This document shows, piece by piece, positions 7,506 through 15,594 of a stretch of 42,078 bases of DNA. Source of the stretch: CAYPHY01 sp964410625. GTDB taxonomy: Bacteria; Chloroflexota; Anaerolineae; Promineifilales; Promineifilaceae. The stretch covers positions 1 through 42,078 of the forward strand of contig CAYPHY010000042.1 in the NCBI GenBank assembly GCA_964410625.1, written 5' to 3'. Each line of letters starts with the position of its first letter. The stretch's first letter is position 1. A model generated the notes under the pieces. That model was not told the origin of the DNA. It made no database searches and saw nothing but the letters and a program-made list of their open reading frames with translations. The position numbers were made by a program, and so were the translations under genes.

Positions 7506-8927
7506 ATGACCACGATAACTGCACCGGTGGAAAGCAAACCGCCACCATCTCGGCCGCCCAGGTCAAAGATCAACTGGGCGCCCTACCTGCTGCTCTTGCC
7601 TTCGCTCGTCTATCTGCTGCTCTTTTTTGCCTGGCCGATGGTGCGCGGTCTGATCCTCGCTGTCTGGAACGATGAGGCTGCCCTGACGCTGTACGCAGAC
7701 TCGGAACAAGGGAGCGCGGCCGCCGGAACCCTACCACAGGGGGCGCAAGTCGCTATACTCGGCCGCCAGGGTAATCTCCTCTCCGCCGAAGATGGACAAA
7801 CGCAGGGACAGACCAACTTACTCACCGAAACCTGGTTTCGCGTGCGAGCCACGGACGCGAATGGCGCGGCCGTGGATGGTTGGTCATCCGACAGTCGCAT
7901 CCGCGTGCGTGAAGAAGCGGAAGACGGCACGCCACTTGGCGGAACGATTCGGCCGCGCATCGGCAGTGATGAACCGACGCCGATCTATGCCGAACCAGAG
8001 GAAGATAGCGAAATCATCGCCCAACTAGAAGGGCAAACGCCTGTTGAAATCGTCGAATCGGCCATCCTCGAAGTGTGGTACCAAATCAGCGGCGAACAAG
8101 ATGGGGATTCCATCCAGGGATGGGCGCCTTCGCGTTATATCCAGGTTTTTGGCGACGGAGAAAACGGCCGCATTGATCGCGGCGACACCGGCCAATTCAC
8201 CACCAGCTACATCACCCGCATGGTCAACGACCGCTTCTTCCGTCCGGCAGTTGGCACCACTTTGCTGCTGATGGTGATCATCATCCCCATCCAATTTGTG
8301 CTGGCGATGATCATGGCGCTCGTTGTCCAAACCCGCCTGCGCGGGACTGAATTTCTGCTCTATATCTTTGCCATCCCGCTGGCCGTCACCGATCTGGCCG
8401 TCGGCATTGTCTTCTATGCCATCTTCACCCAAAGCGGCTTTCTGAACACCATCCTGCAAGGGTTGGGGATCATTGATGTCCCTATCACCTATCTCTCCGC
8501 CCAAACCCGCTACTGGATCATCATCGCCATCATCCTCGCCGAAGTGTGGCGGGCGACTTCGATTGTGATGCTGATTCTCGTCTCCGGCCTGCAAGCGATC
8601 TCGCAGGAGGTGTTGGAAGCGGCCGAAATCTTTGGCGCCACCTTCTGGCAACGGGTACGCCATATCATCCTGCCACTGCTGCGGCCGAGCATTCAGGTCG
8701 CGCTCATCCTGCGCACCATTTTGGCCTTGCAAGTGTTCGCCGTCGTCGTCGCCCTCAGCGGCGGTGACGTGGTGACCGTTTTAGCCAATGAAACGTACCG
8801 CCAATACAATGAGTTTCGCAATCCCAATATCGCCGCCGCTTACTCTGGCTTTATCCTGCTCCTGTCTATGGTAAGCGCGTTTCTTTATCTGCGGACCATC
8901 CGCACCCAAGAGGAGGTGGCGACATGA
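7506..8927 (+). CDS. ABC sugar permease (MalF-type) with two SH3b-like domains in the first outer loop
   Basis: Inner-membrane permease of 473 residues, longer than the usual roughly 300. TM1 lies at about 24-46. The loop that follows holds two similar beta-rich units. Unit 1 (about 58-135) runs from LTLYADSEQGS to WFRVRA and DGWSSDSRIRV. Unit 2 (about 155-216) runs from TPIYAEPEEDSEIIAQL to VWYQIS and QGWAPSRYIQV. Both follow the bacterial SH3 (SH3b) pattern. The remaining membrane helices start near 247. The coupling EAA motif is near 385-405 (LEAAEIFGATFWQRVRHIIL). E. coli MalF carries a different insert, in its P2 loop. GGAGG stands upstream. The stop overlaps the next gene's start (ATGA). 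Family is certain; SH3b assignment is by pattern. Confidence 0.9.
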   Translation: MTTITAPVESKPPPSRPPRSKINWAPYLLLLPSLVYLLLFFAWPMVRGLILAVWNDEAALTLYADSEQGSAAAGTLPQGAQVAILGRQGNLLSAEDGQTQGQTNLLTETWFRVRATDANGAAVDGWSSDSRIRVREEAEDGTPLGGTIRPRIGSDEPTPIYAEPEEDSEIIAQLEGQTPVEIVESAILEVWYQISGEQDGDSIQGWAPSRYIQVFGDGENGRIDRGDTGQFTTSYITRMVNDRFFRPAVGTTLLLMVIIIPIQFVLAMIMALVVQTRLRGTEFLLYIFAIPLAVTDLAVGIVFYAIFTQSGFLNTILQGLGIIDVPITYLSAQTRYWIIIAIILAEVWRATSIVMLILVSGLQAISQEVLEAAEIFGATFWQRVRHIILPLLRPSIQVALILRTILALQVFAVVVALSGGDVVTVLANETYRQYNEFRNPNIAAAYSGFILLLSMVSAFLYLRTIRTQEEVAT

Positions 8928-9814
8928 GTACCATCGCCCAACCAGAAAGCAGCACCACCCAGGCCTCGGCCGAAGTCCAGGCCATCCACCGGCGGATGTT
9001 GCGCCGCCAGGCACTCGGCCGCGTATTTACCTACATCGTCGGCATCACCATTGCCTTGTGGATTCTCATCCCCATCTACTTCATCGCCTCTATGGCCCTG
9101 ACCACACCGGCAACCGTGCGTGCCTATCCCAAGAGCGTCTTGCCGTTCATTCCCTTCTCCTTCGATACGCTGCAATTTTTCCTCAACTCGCGCGGCATCA
9201 TCCCCGGCATCATCAACAGCTTGATTGTCGCGGCGATCACGCTGGTGTTGTCAACCATAATTGCCGCGCCTGCGGGCTATGCCCTCTCGCGCTACCTGTT
9301 TCGCGGCCGCGATCTCTTCAGATTGGGCATCCTGGCGGTACGTGCCTTTCCTATCGTTGTGCTGGCTATTCCCCTGGCCGTCGTCTTTATCAATTTTGGC
9401 ATCTATGACAGCGTCTATAGCCTGGCGCTGATGCACACCGCCCTGGCGTTGCCGACGACGATCCTGGTGATCGGCAGCGTCTTTGCCAGCATCCCTTATG
9501 AACTGGAAGAGGCGGCCCAGGTCTTTGGCTGCACACCGGTCCAGGCGTTCCGGCGGGTGGTGTTGCCGCTGGTATTGCCGGGTATCGCGGCGGCGGCCGT
9601 TTTCACCTTCTCCATGTCCTGGAACGAGGTCTTTGCCGCCAGCATCCTCACCATCCGCAACCGCACCTTGCCCGCGCAAATATTGACGACGCTCAACCAA
9701 TCATCCGAACCCTACCAGTTTGCCGGGGGCTTCTTCATGTTGATCCCCTCGCTGCTGTTTATCTTCTTCATCCGGCGCTACCTGTTTAATATGTGGGGAC
9801 AAGCGACAAAGTAG
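8924..9814 (+). CDS. ABC sugar permease (MalG-type)
   Basis: The second inner-membrane subunit of the importer, 296 residues. A cytoplasmic N-terminus (about 1-35) is followed by about six predicted membrane helices, and the coupling EAA motif lies near 190-210 (ELEEAAQVFGCTPVQAFRRV, then VLPLVLPG). The last segment, FIRRYLFNMWGQATK, resembles the C-terminal end of MalG-type proteins, which reaches into the ATPase. Its ATG overlaps the MalF-type stop by four bases, indicating translational coupling and one-to-one stoichiometry. No large insert is present, unlike its partner. Confidence 0.94.
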   Translation: MSTIAQPESSTTQASAEVQAIHRRMLRRQALGRVFTYIVGITIALWILIPIYFIASMALTTPATVRAYPKSVLPFIPFSFDTLQFFLNSRGIIPGIINSLIVAAITLVLSTIIAAPAGYALSRYLFRGRDLFRLGILAVRAFPIVVLAIPLAVVFINFGIYDSVYSLALMHTALALPTTILVIGSVFASIPYELEEAAQVFGCTPVQAFRRVVLPLVLPGIAAAAVFTFSMSWNEVFAASILTIRNRTLPAQILTTLNQSSEPYQFAGGFFMLIPSLLFIFFIRRYLFNMWGQATK

Positions 9815-9885
9815 TGACGAGTGGAGAGTGGCGAGTGACGAGTTGAATGATTCTCGTCACTCGCCACTCATCACTCGCCACTCAC
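9814..9885 (+). repeat. Heptamer inverted repeat between permease and ATPase genes
   Basis: Units of GAGTGGC/GAGTGAC (9814-9842) face their complements TCACTCGCCACTCA (9853-9885) across a ten-base spacer, giving a near-perfect long hairpin made of 7-bp steps. It ends 12 bases before the ATPase start. The unit sequence differs from that at 7409-7486 but the architecture is the same. Confidence 0.85.
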
Positions 9886-9897
9886 CGAAGGTGAACT

Positions 9898-10989
9898 ATG
9901 GCTGAGATTAAGATTGAAAATGTCACCAAGCGATTTGGCGATTTTGTTGCCATTGACAACATTAACCTGACCATCCACGACCGTGAATTTATGGTGCTGT
10001 TGGGGCCGAGCGGTTGTGGCAAGACGACGCTGCTTCGCGCCATCGCCGGGTTGGGCATGGCCGACGAGGGGCGGATCAGCATTGGCGGCCGCGATGTCAC
10101 CTACCTCCCCCCTCGCGAACGCAACATCTCAATGGTCTTTCAAAGCTATGCCATCTTTCCGCACATGACCGTCTATGACAATATCGCCTTTGGGCTGAAA
10201 ATGAATAAGGTCGAAAAGGCGGAGATGGACCGCCGGGTGCGACAAGCGGCCGAACTGCTGCACATCGGCAACATGCTCGACCGCTATCCGAGCAAAATGA
10301 GTGGCGGCCAGCGGCAGCGCGTGGCCGTTGCCCGCGCCATCGCCATGCAGTCCCAGGTGTTGCTGATGGACGAACCACTCAGCAATCTGGATGCACTGTT
10401 GCGCCTGGAGATGAGGGCGGAGCTAAAACGATTGCTACACGAATTGGGTGCGACAACCATCTACGTCACCCACGACCAGATCGAAGCGTTAAGCATGGGC
10501 GACCGCATTGCGGTGATGAATGAAGGGATCATCCAGCAGTGCGACGTGCCCGCGCGGGTCTATGACATGCCCGCGAACCGCTTTGTAGGCGGATTCATCG
10601 GCAACCCACCGATGAACTTCCTTGAGACACAAGTCCAGCGGGAGAACGGCCGCGTCCACGCCCGTATAGGGGATTTCGATCTGACCCCCCACGATGTGAT
10701 GCAACCAGTCCTTAAACCGTTTGAAGGCAAGAAAATGTTGATCGGCATTCGCGCCGAAAACATGGAGACGCTGCGCCAACCGGCCGATGATGCCTTAAAG
10801 GTCGAAGTACAGGTCGTCGAGCCACTTGGCTCCCAAAATTTGCTGACGATCCGCATTGGGAATGACATTGTGAAGGTTGCCACCCACCCCACCTTTACCG
10901 TTACGCCGGGGGCGGATGTCTGGCTGCGCTTCCCGGCCGATAAAATCCGCTGGGTCGAGCGTGACAGCGGCCGTGTCCTTTACCCATAG
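9898..10989 (+). CDS. ABC transporter ATPase (MalK/UgpC/MsmX-type)
   Basis: Cytoplasmic energising subunit of the sugar importer, 363 residues. Walker A GPSGCGKT is at 36-43, Q-loop near 82 (VFQSYAIFPHM), signature MSGGQ at 134-138, Walker B LLMDEP at 155-160, D-loop SNLDA, and switch histidine in YVTHDQ. The C-terminal part (about 240-363) is a TOBE/MalK regulatory domain with GIRAENM and the ending FPADKIRWVERDSGRVLYP. GAAGGTGA stands before the ATG. It follows the permeases after a heptamer hairpin, so it may be expressed at a different level. ATPases of this group can serve several importers. Confidence 0.95.
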   Translation: MAEIKIENVTKRFGDFVAIDNINLTIHDREFMVLLGPSGCGKTTLLRAIAGLGMADEGRISIGGRDVTYLPPRERNISMVFQSYAIFPHMTVYDNIAFGLKMNKVEKAEMDRRVRQAAELLHIGNMLDRYPSKMSGGQRQRVAVARAIAMQSQVLLMDEPLSNLDALLRLEMRAELKRLLHELGATTIYVTHDQIEALSMGDRIAVMNEGIIQQCDVPARVYDMPANRFVGGFIGNPPMNFLETQVQRENGRVHARIGDFDLTPHDVMQPVLKPFEGKKMLIGIRAENMETLRQPADDALKVEVQVVEPLGSQNLLTIRIGNDIVKVATHPTFTVTPGADVWLRFPADKIRWVERDSGRVLYP

Positions 10990-11024
10990 CACAAAACAAG
11001 TAACGATGCATACTGGCCTCATTC

Positions 11025-12797
11025 ATGAATGAAAGAATCAATCAGTTACTGACCGCTATCTATGGTGGCGAAGCGGCCGAAACAGTCAGCCTACACCTGC
11101 ATCACTTAATAGGAGCATACGAGGACCGGCTTCAGCCAAACCCACCGGCCCTGCCAACCCATTACTTTAATCAGGACGATGCCGTGCTGATCACCTATGG
11201 CGACATGGTGCAGCGCGAGGGGGAACGGCCGCTGCAAACCCTCGCCCCCTTCCTCCACGCCCACGTCAAGGAGGTGATCAACACCGTCCACCTGCTGCCC
11301 TTCTACCCTTACTCCTCGGACGATGGCTTTTCGGTCATTGATTACCGCGCCGTTGATCCCGCGCTCGGCGAATGGGAAGATGTCGCCCAAATCGGCCGCC
11401 ACTTCCGGCTGATGTTTGATGCGGTGGTCAACCACATCTCGGCCAAGAGCGATTGGTTCCAGGGCTTTTTGCGTGGTGAACCACGCTATCGAGATTACTT
11501 TGTCACGGTCGATCCGGTGCTAGACCTGTCGGCCGTCTTTCGCCCGCGCACGCTTCCATTGTTGACGAAAGTGGAGACGGCCGCCGGTCCTCGCCACGTC
11601 TGGACAACCTTCAGCGACGACCAAATTGACCTCAACTACGCCAATCCCGATGTGCTGCTGGAGGTGATTGACCTGTTGCTTTTTTATGTCGCTCAAGGCG
11701 CGGCCGTCATTCGTTTGGATGCCATCGCCTTTTTGTGGAAGGAGCCGGGGACGAGCAGCATCCACCGCCCGCAAACCCACGCCATCATCCAACTCTTTCG
11801 CGCCATCCTCGATGCGGTCGCCCCCCACGTTGCCCTGGTCACCGAAACCAATGTCCCCCACGCCGAAAACATCTCTTACTTTGGCGACGGCAGCAACGAG
11901 GCGCAGATGGTCTACAACTTCTCGCTCCCCCCACTGGTGCTACACGCCTTCCACACCGGCAACGCCGAAAAGCTGACGCGCTGGGCGGCCGATCTGGCCC
12001 TGCCCTCCGAGCGCGTCACCTTCTTCAACTTCCTCGCCTCCCACGATGGCATTGGCCTGACTCCGGCGCGAGGCATTCTCAGCGAGCGCGAAATTAACCA
12101 ACTGGCGGCAAGGGTCGAAGCATTGGGCGGCTATGTCTCCCATCGCAACAGTCCCGACGGCCGCCTCAGCCCCTATGAACTGAATATCAATTACTTTGAC
12201 GCCCTCGGCGATCCCCAACGGCCGGATGAAGAACCCGCGCTTGCCGCCCGGCGCTTCCTGGCTGCCCAGGGGATTATGCTCGCCTTGCGCGGCGTCCCCG
12301 GCATCTACTTCCACAGCCTCTTTGGCTCGCGAAGCTGGCCTGAGGGTGTCGCCCAGACCGGCCGCAAGCGGACGATCAACCGCGAGAAGCTGGAAGTCGG
12401 CCGCCTGACTGCCGAATTAAACGCCCCGGACCACCTGCGCCATCACATCTTCCAGGGCTTTTCCCACCTGCTCCGCCAGCGAAAAGCGGCCGGTCGCGTC
12501 TTCCATCCCTATGGCGCACAGAGCGTCCTCACCACCCAGGAGGGGGTATTTGCCCTGTGGCGCTGCGCCCCTGGCGCGGCCGAACAAGCGGTCTGCCTGC
12601 ACAACGTCTCTCCACAACCGCAACAGGTGACGATTGATTGGGCCGCCCTGCCCAGCGACGCGCCCACTCAACTGACCGATCTGCTTGCCCACGAGACCGA
12701 GGGCAAGCAGTATCTGTTAAGCGACGGCCGTTACCTGACCCTCACCCTCGCCCCTTATCAGACCGCCTGGCTCTATGCGGAGGCAAATCATAGCTAA
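11025..12797 (+). CDS. GH13 (subfamily 18-like) sucrose/glucosylglycerate-type phosphorylase
   Basis: Cytoplasmic alpha-glucoside-processing enzyme of 590 residues. The (beta/alpha)8 features are LLPFYPYSSDDGFSV, MFDAVVNH, the nucleophile Asp232 in VIRLDAIAF, the acid/base Glu274 in VTETNVPH, and the stabiliser Asp341 in ASHDGIGL. The PYSSDDGFSV and FNFLASHDGIGL blocks point to the phosphorylase subgroup that includes sucrose, sucrose-6-phosphate and glucosylglycerate phosphorylases, rather than an amylase. In this context it would split an imported glucoside with phosphate to glucose-1-phosphate. The exact substrate cannot be read from the sequence. It starts 36 bases after the ATPase gene and probably closes the LacI-controlled unit. 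The ribosome site is weak. Confidence 0.88.
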   Translation: MNERINQLLTAIYGGEAAETVSLHLHHLIGAYEDRLQPNPPALPTHYFNQDDAVLITYGDMVQREGERPLQTLAPFLHAHVKEVINTVHLLPFYPYSSDDGFSVIDYRAVDPALGEWEDVAQIGRHFRLMFDAVVNHISAKSDWFQGFLRGEPRYRDYFVTVDPVLDLSAVFRPRTLPLLTKVETAAGPRHVWTTFSDDQIDLNYANPDVLLEVIDLLLFYVAQGAAVIRLDAIAFLWKEPGTSSIHRPQTHAIIQLFRAILDAVAPHVALVTETNVPHAENISYFGDGSNEAQMVYNFSLPPLVLHAFHTGNAEKLTRWAADLALPSERVTFFNFLASHDGIGLTPARGILSEREINQLAARVEALGGYVSHRNSPDGRLSPYELNINYFDALGDPQRPDEEPALAARRFLAAQGIMLALRGVPGIYFHSLFGSRSWPEGVAQTGRKRTINREKLEVGRLTAELNAPDHLRHHIFQGFSHLLRQRKAAGRVFHPYGAQSVLTTQEGVFALWRCAPGAAEQAVCLHNVSPQPQQVTIDWAALPSDAPTQLTDLLAHETEGKQYLLSDGRYLTLTLAPYQTAWLYAEANHS

Positions 12798-12938
12798 ATA
12801 GTCAGTTAAAGCACTTGCCAGCAGGTATAAAGCTATAGATAATCCTCGGACTTGCGGGCAAGCAAGGAAAGAGAAAACAATCGTCAGTCGTTCTCTACAT
12901 CCTCCAAAATCCCAAACGCCCGTTGGAGATAACAACCC

Positions 12939-13118
12939 ATGCCCTTTAACGTCCCGAAACAGTTCACGATGATCATCGCGCTCATGCTCGGTATCTATTT
13001 TGGAATGCAAGGTCAATCGGCCGCCGCCGGACTCAATCCGGCAGGTGTTGGGTTTCTGGCCCTATTTTTCGCGCTGGTGTTGGTGATTGTCATCGCCCGT
13101 ACCCGCTCACAACGGTGA
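12939..13118 (+). CDS. Small two-helix membrane protein A (59 aa)
   Basis: Begins MPFNVPKQFTMIIALMLG and ends VIARTRSQR. Two hydrophobic stretches (about 9-24 and 36-53) are separated by a short AAAGLNPAGVG turn, and the C-terminus is basic. GGAG lies about ten bases before the ATG. It is related to the 57-residue protein encoded at 20083: both have N-x-PKQ-[FI]-T-x-IIAL followed by a Gly-rich helix and a second helix. A hairpin terminator follows the stop. Its function is unknown. It lies on the + strand, convergent with the histidine kinase gene. Conservation between two loci and clean start and stop signals argue that it is real. Confidence 0.78.
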   Translation: MPFNVPKQFTMIIALMLGIYFGMQGQSAAAGLNPAGVGFLALFFALVLVIVIARTRSQR

Positions 13119-13139
13119 ACAGCGCAAACAGGCTGAAGA

Positions 13140-13174
13140 GAAGGCAAGGTTGGCACTGTCCGCAACTTGCCTTC
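13140..13174 (+). terminator. Hairpin terminator between small membrane protein A and the histidine kinase
   Basis: GAAGGCAAG (13140-13148) pairs perfectly with CTTGCCTTC (13166-13174), and a few more pairs extend the stem past one bulge. TTCATTTCATT follows on the + strand. It lies between two converging genes and could act for both. Confidence 0.7.
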
Positions 13175-13180
13175 TTCATT

Positions 13181-14794
13181 TCATTCGGCTAACGGCAAAC
13201 GGACGGTGAAACAACTGCCGCTTTCGCCGCTAGAGACGTCAATTTGCCCATGGTGACGGCCGATAATCGCTCGCGCAATCGCTAATCCTAACCCATTACC
13301 TGGATAAGCGGCCGCATTTCGGCCGCGATGAAAGCGTTCAAATAAATACGCCTGGTCGTCGGCCGGAATCCCAATCCCCGTGTCGGTCACGGTGACGGCC
13401 GCCCAACCTGCGTCCATGCCCACGCCCACTTCCACCCGGCCACCGGCAGCGGTGAACTTCAGCGCATTATCGAACAGGTTGCCCAATGCCTGCTGTAACT
13501 GGTTTACCTCCCCCCTAACCACTACCGGCCCCGTCGGCCGCGCCACCTGAAAATCCACCCCCTTTTGCTCTCCACGCGACGCATAGGGTTCGGCCAGCGC
13601 CATAACCAGTGCCCCTAAATCAATTTCAACCAGTTCGCTCGCCGCTGCCGGCGCTTCCAGGTGGGATAGATTCAAAAGGCCGGTCGTCAGCTGCTCCAGC
13701 CGTTCAATTTGTCGCTGCGCCCGCTGCAGCGCGTCTCCGCCATCGTGACCATCATGCCCCTTTGTCTGTCCCTCCGCTGCCAGTTCCAAATCGGTCCGCA
13801 ACGCCGTCAGCGGCGTGTTTAATTCATGCGCCGCGTCTGCCACAAAACGGCGCAAGGTCGTCACTGTCTCCTCTACCCGCGTCGCCATGGTGTTAAAGGC
13901 GGCCGCCAGCAGGCCCAGCTCATCCTCGCGCCGAAGAGTCCGGGGGGATGTCCGCGCCGATAAATCACCGGCGGCCATTTGCTGCGTCGTCTCCGTCAAT
14001 AAGAGCAACGGCCGCGTCAATCGTTGGCTGGCGAACCAACCGGCCAATGCCGCCAGGACAACGGCCACACTTCCCGCCGCCAGCAACCCCCAGGCCACGC
14101 TACGCACGATGTCCCGGCCATAGTCCGGCCCCTCGGAGACAACCACATAGCCAACCAACTCCCCCGTTTGCCCAAAGACAGGCTCGATGGCGGCCAGGCT
14201 CGAACGCGCCTCCGTCCCGTCCAGCGCCGTATTCAGCCCAAAGCCGAAAAGTGTCCCGGCCACTTGCAGTGGGGAAACAATCTCCGGATCGGCCGCGCCC
14301 CCTTCAACCGAGGTTGTTTGCGTCACAACGGCCGTCTGGCCCACATTTTGGTTCACAAATTGATTCTGGACGATAACCTTTGGCTCACTCTCAGTCTCGC
14401 TTGTTTGGAATGAAAAGGACTGGGCAAACTGCCGCCCTGCTCCTTCTACGGCCACTTCCAGCGACAGGCGTGTCGTGGCGTCCGGTTGCAGCGGATCCCC
14501 AGAGTCGGCCAACAGGGTGGCGCGAGTGGGATCAAAAATCTGTATTCGCCGCTGGGTCAAAAAGGCAAGCCCCTTGACCTGTGCCTGGAGCGCGTCTGCT
14601 AACCCTGGTTGCTCCATCTGGGGAACAATCTGCTCCCCAATGGTGCGGCCGTTGCGTCGCAGATAGTCCAGCTCTTGCTGACGATAGTAACGCTGTAACG
14701 TCAGTAATAGCACGGCCCCCAGCACCAGGGTGGCAATCAGCGCCACGGCCGCATAACTCAATGGCAAACGCCAGCGTAAGGAGGAAGGTATCAT
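13181..14794 (-). CDS. Sensor histidine kinase (HAMP, HisKA, HATPase)
   Basis: Membrane sensor of 537 residues. TM1 is at about 12-34, an extracytoplasmic sensing region at about 35-230, TM2 at about 230-255 (WGLLAAGSVAVVLAALAGWF), a HAMP linker at about 256-310, then the dimerisation/phosphoacceptor helix with His323 in AAHELNTPLTAL. The ATP-binding domain has the N-box NLFDNALKF, G1 DTGIGIP and G2 GNGLGLAIARAI. It is the last gene of a minus-strand block that starts with a response regulator and contains an efflux system, so it most likely senses a compound or envelope stress linked to that pump. Its cognate regulator is probably the OmpR-type protein at 19205-19906, by synteny. Confidence 0.93.
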   Translation of the reverse strand: MIPSSLRWRLPLSYAAVALIATLVLGAVLLLTLQRYYRQQELDYLRRNGRTIGEQIVPQMEQPGLADALQAQVKGLAFLTQRRIQIFDPTRATLLADSGDPLQPDATTRLSLEVAVEGAGRQFAQSFSFQTSETESEPKVIVQNQFVNQNVGQTAVVTQTTSVEGGAADPEIVSPLQVAGTLFGFGLNTALDGTEARSSLAAIEPVFGQTGELVGYVVVSEGPDYGRDIVRSVAWGLLAAGSVAVVLAALAGWFASQRLTRPLLLLTETTQQMAAGDLSARTSPRTLRREDELGLLAAAFNTMATRVEETVTTLRRFVADAAHELNTPLTALRTDLELAAEGQTKGHDGHDGGDALQRAQRQIERLEQLTTGLLNLSHLEAPAAASELVEIDLGALVMALAEPYASRGEQKGVDFQVARPTGPVVVRGEVNQLQQALGNLFDNALKFTAAGGRVEVGVGMDAGWAAVTVTDTGIGIPADDQAYLFERFHRGRNAAAYPGNGLGLAIARAIIGRHHGQIDVSSGESGSCFTVRLPLAE

Positions 14795-14819
14795 GGATGG
14801 AAGTATACCATTGAGTGTA

Positions 14820-14957
14820 CGGTAGGAGTGGTTAGTGGTTAGTGGTTAGTGATTAGTGGATAGTGGTCAGTGGACAGTAATCGGTAATCAGTCTCCCAGT
14901 CTCTCAATCTCTTAGTCTCCGATTACCGACTACCGATTACCGACTACCGCTCACCCA
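14820..14957. repeat. Heptamer repeat run between histidine kinase and upstream gene
   Basis: The 168-base gap holds GTGGTTA/GTGATTA units (about 14827-14875), AGTCTCC/AATCTCT units (about 14892-14922) and CCGACTA/CCGATTA units (about 14923-14950). Three heptamer families stand side by side. Parts of the first and last families are complementary. No promoter was recognised for the kinase gene. Confidence 0.8.
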
Positions 14958-14962
14958 CCTCC

Positions 14963-15556
14963 CTACGCCCCCGGCAACGGCCCAAAGACGACCACATCGG
15001 CTACAATCCGGTCGCCGCGTTGTTCGCCCCAGATTTGGACTTCCATTTGTGGTTTAATTTCGTCGGCCGACTCCACTTGCCGCACAACCTGTTGCAACAC
15101 CCGCTCTCCGCTCTCCGTCGGCCGATTCGCTTCAAAGTCGGTCACATCACGATAAAGAAGCGTCTGATTGGTGATCACCACTTCCACTTGCGGGCCATCG
15201 GTGCTAGGCACGGCCGAGCGTTGTTCTTCACCCGTCGCCCCATCCACTTCAACCTCAACCCGCAACTCGATGTTGCCCGTGCCAACGGTCAACGTATTGT
15301 CCTGGTGGGTGAGGACGATGCCCGCAGCCGCACCTGGTTCATCCGGTAGCTCGGCCGCTGGCAAGAAAACTGTCCGCACCGACACCGGCCCCCGCCCGCT
15401 GCCATCGTCAAACACATCTTGCATCACCCGCGCCCCTGGCGGCAGGTCGCCGGCCGTGTCCGGCTGTGCCAGCAAGCGCACGGCCGTATACGCCCCTGCC
15501 GCCAGGATTCCCAAAACCACAACCACACCAACGATAACTAATGCTTTCCGATTCAT
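14963..15556 (-). CDS. Membrane-anchored protein of unknown function
   Basis: A protein of 197 residues with one N-terminal helix (about 6-30, ALVIVGVVVVLGILAAGAY) and an extracytoplasmic beta-rich domain. The end (MEVQIWGEQRGDRIVADVVVF) resembles short beta-barrel repeats of DUF5666-type exported proteins, but I do not recognise the family firmly. GGAGG stands seven bases before the ATG. It lies 38 bases after the permease stop in the same direction and before the histidine kinase, so it probably belongs to the efflux/sensor operon. A role as a periplasmic accessory or as an input to the kinase is inference only. Confidence 0.75.
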   Translation of the reverse strand: MNRKALVIVGVVVVLGILAAGAYTAVRLLAQPDTAGDLPPGARVMQDVFDDGSGRGPVSVRTVFLPAAELPDEPGAAAGIVLTHQDNTLTVGTGNIELRVEVEVDGATGEEQRSAVPSTDGPQVEVVITNQTLLYRDVTDFEANRPTESGERVLQQVVRQVESADEIKPQMEVQIWGEQRGDRIVADVVVFGPLPGA

Positions 15557-15594
15557 TGTATACCTCCGGGTATTTGTATATTTGTAATATTGGT

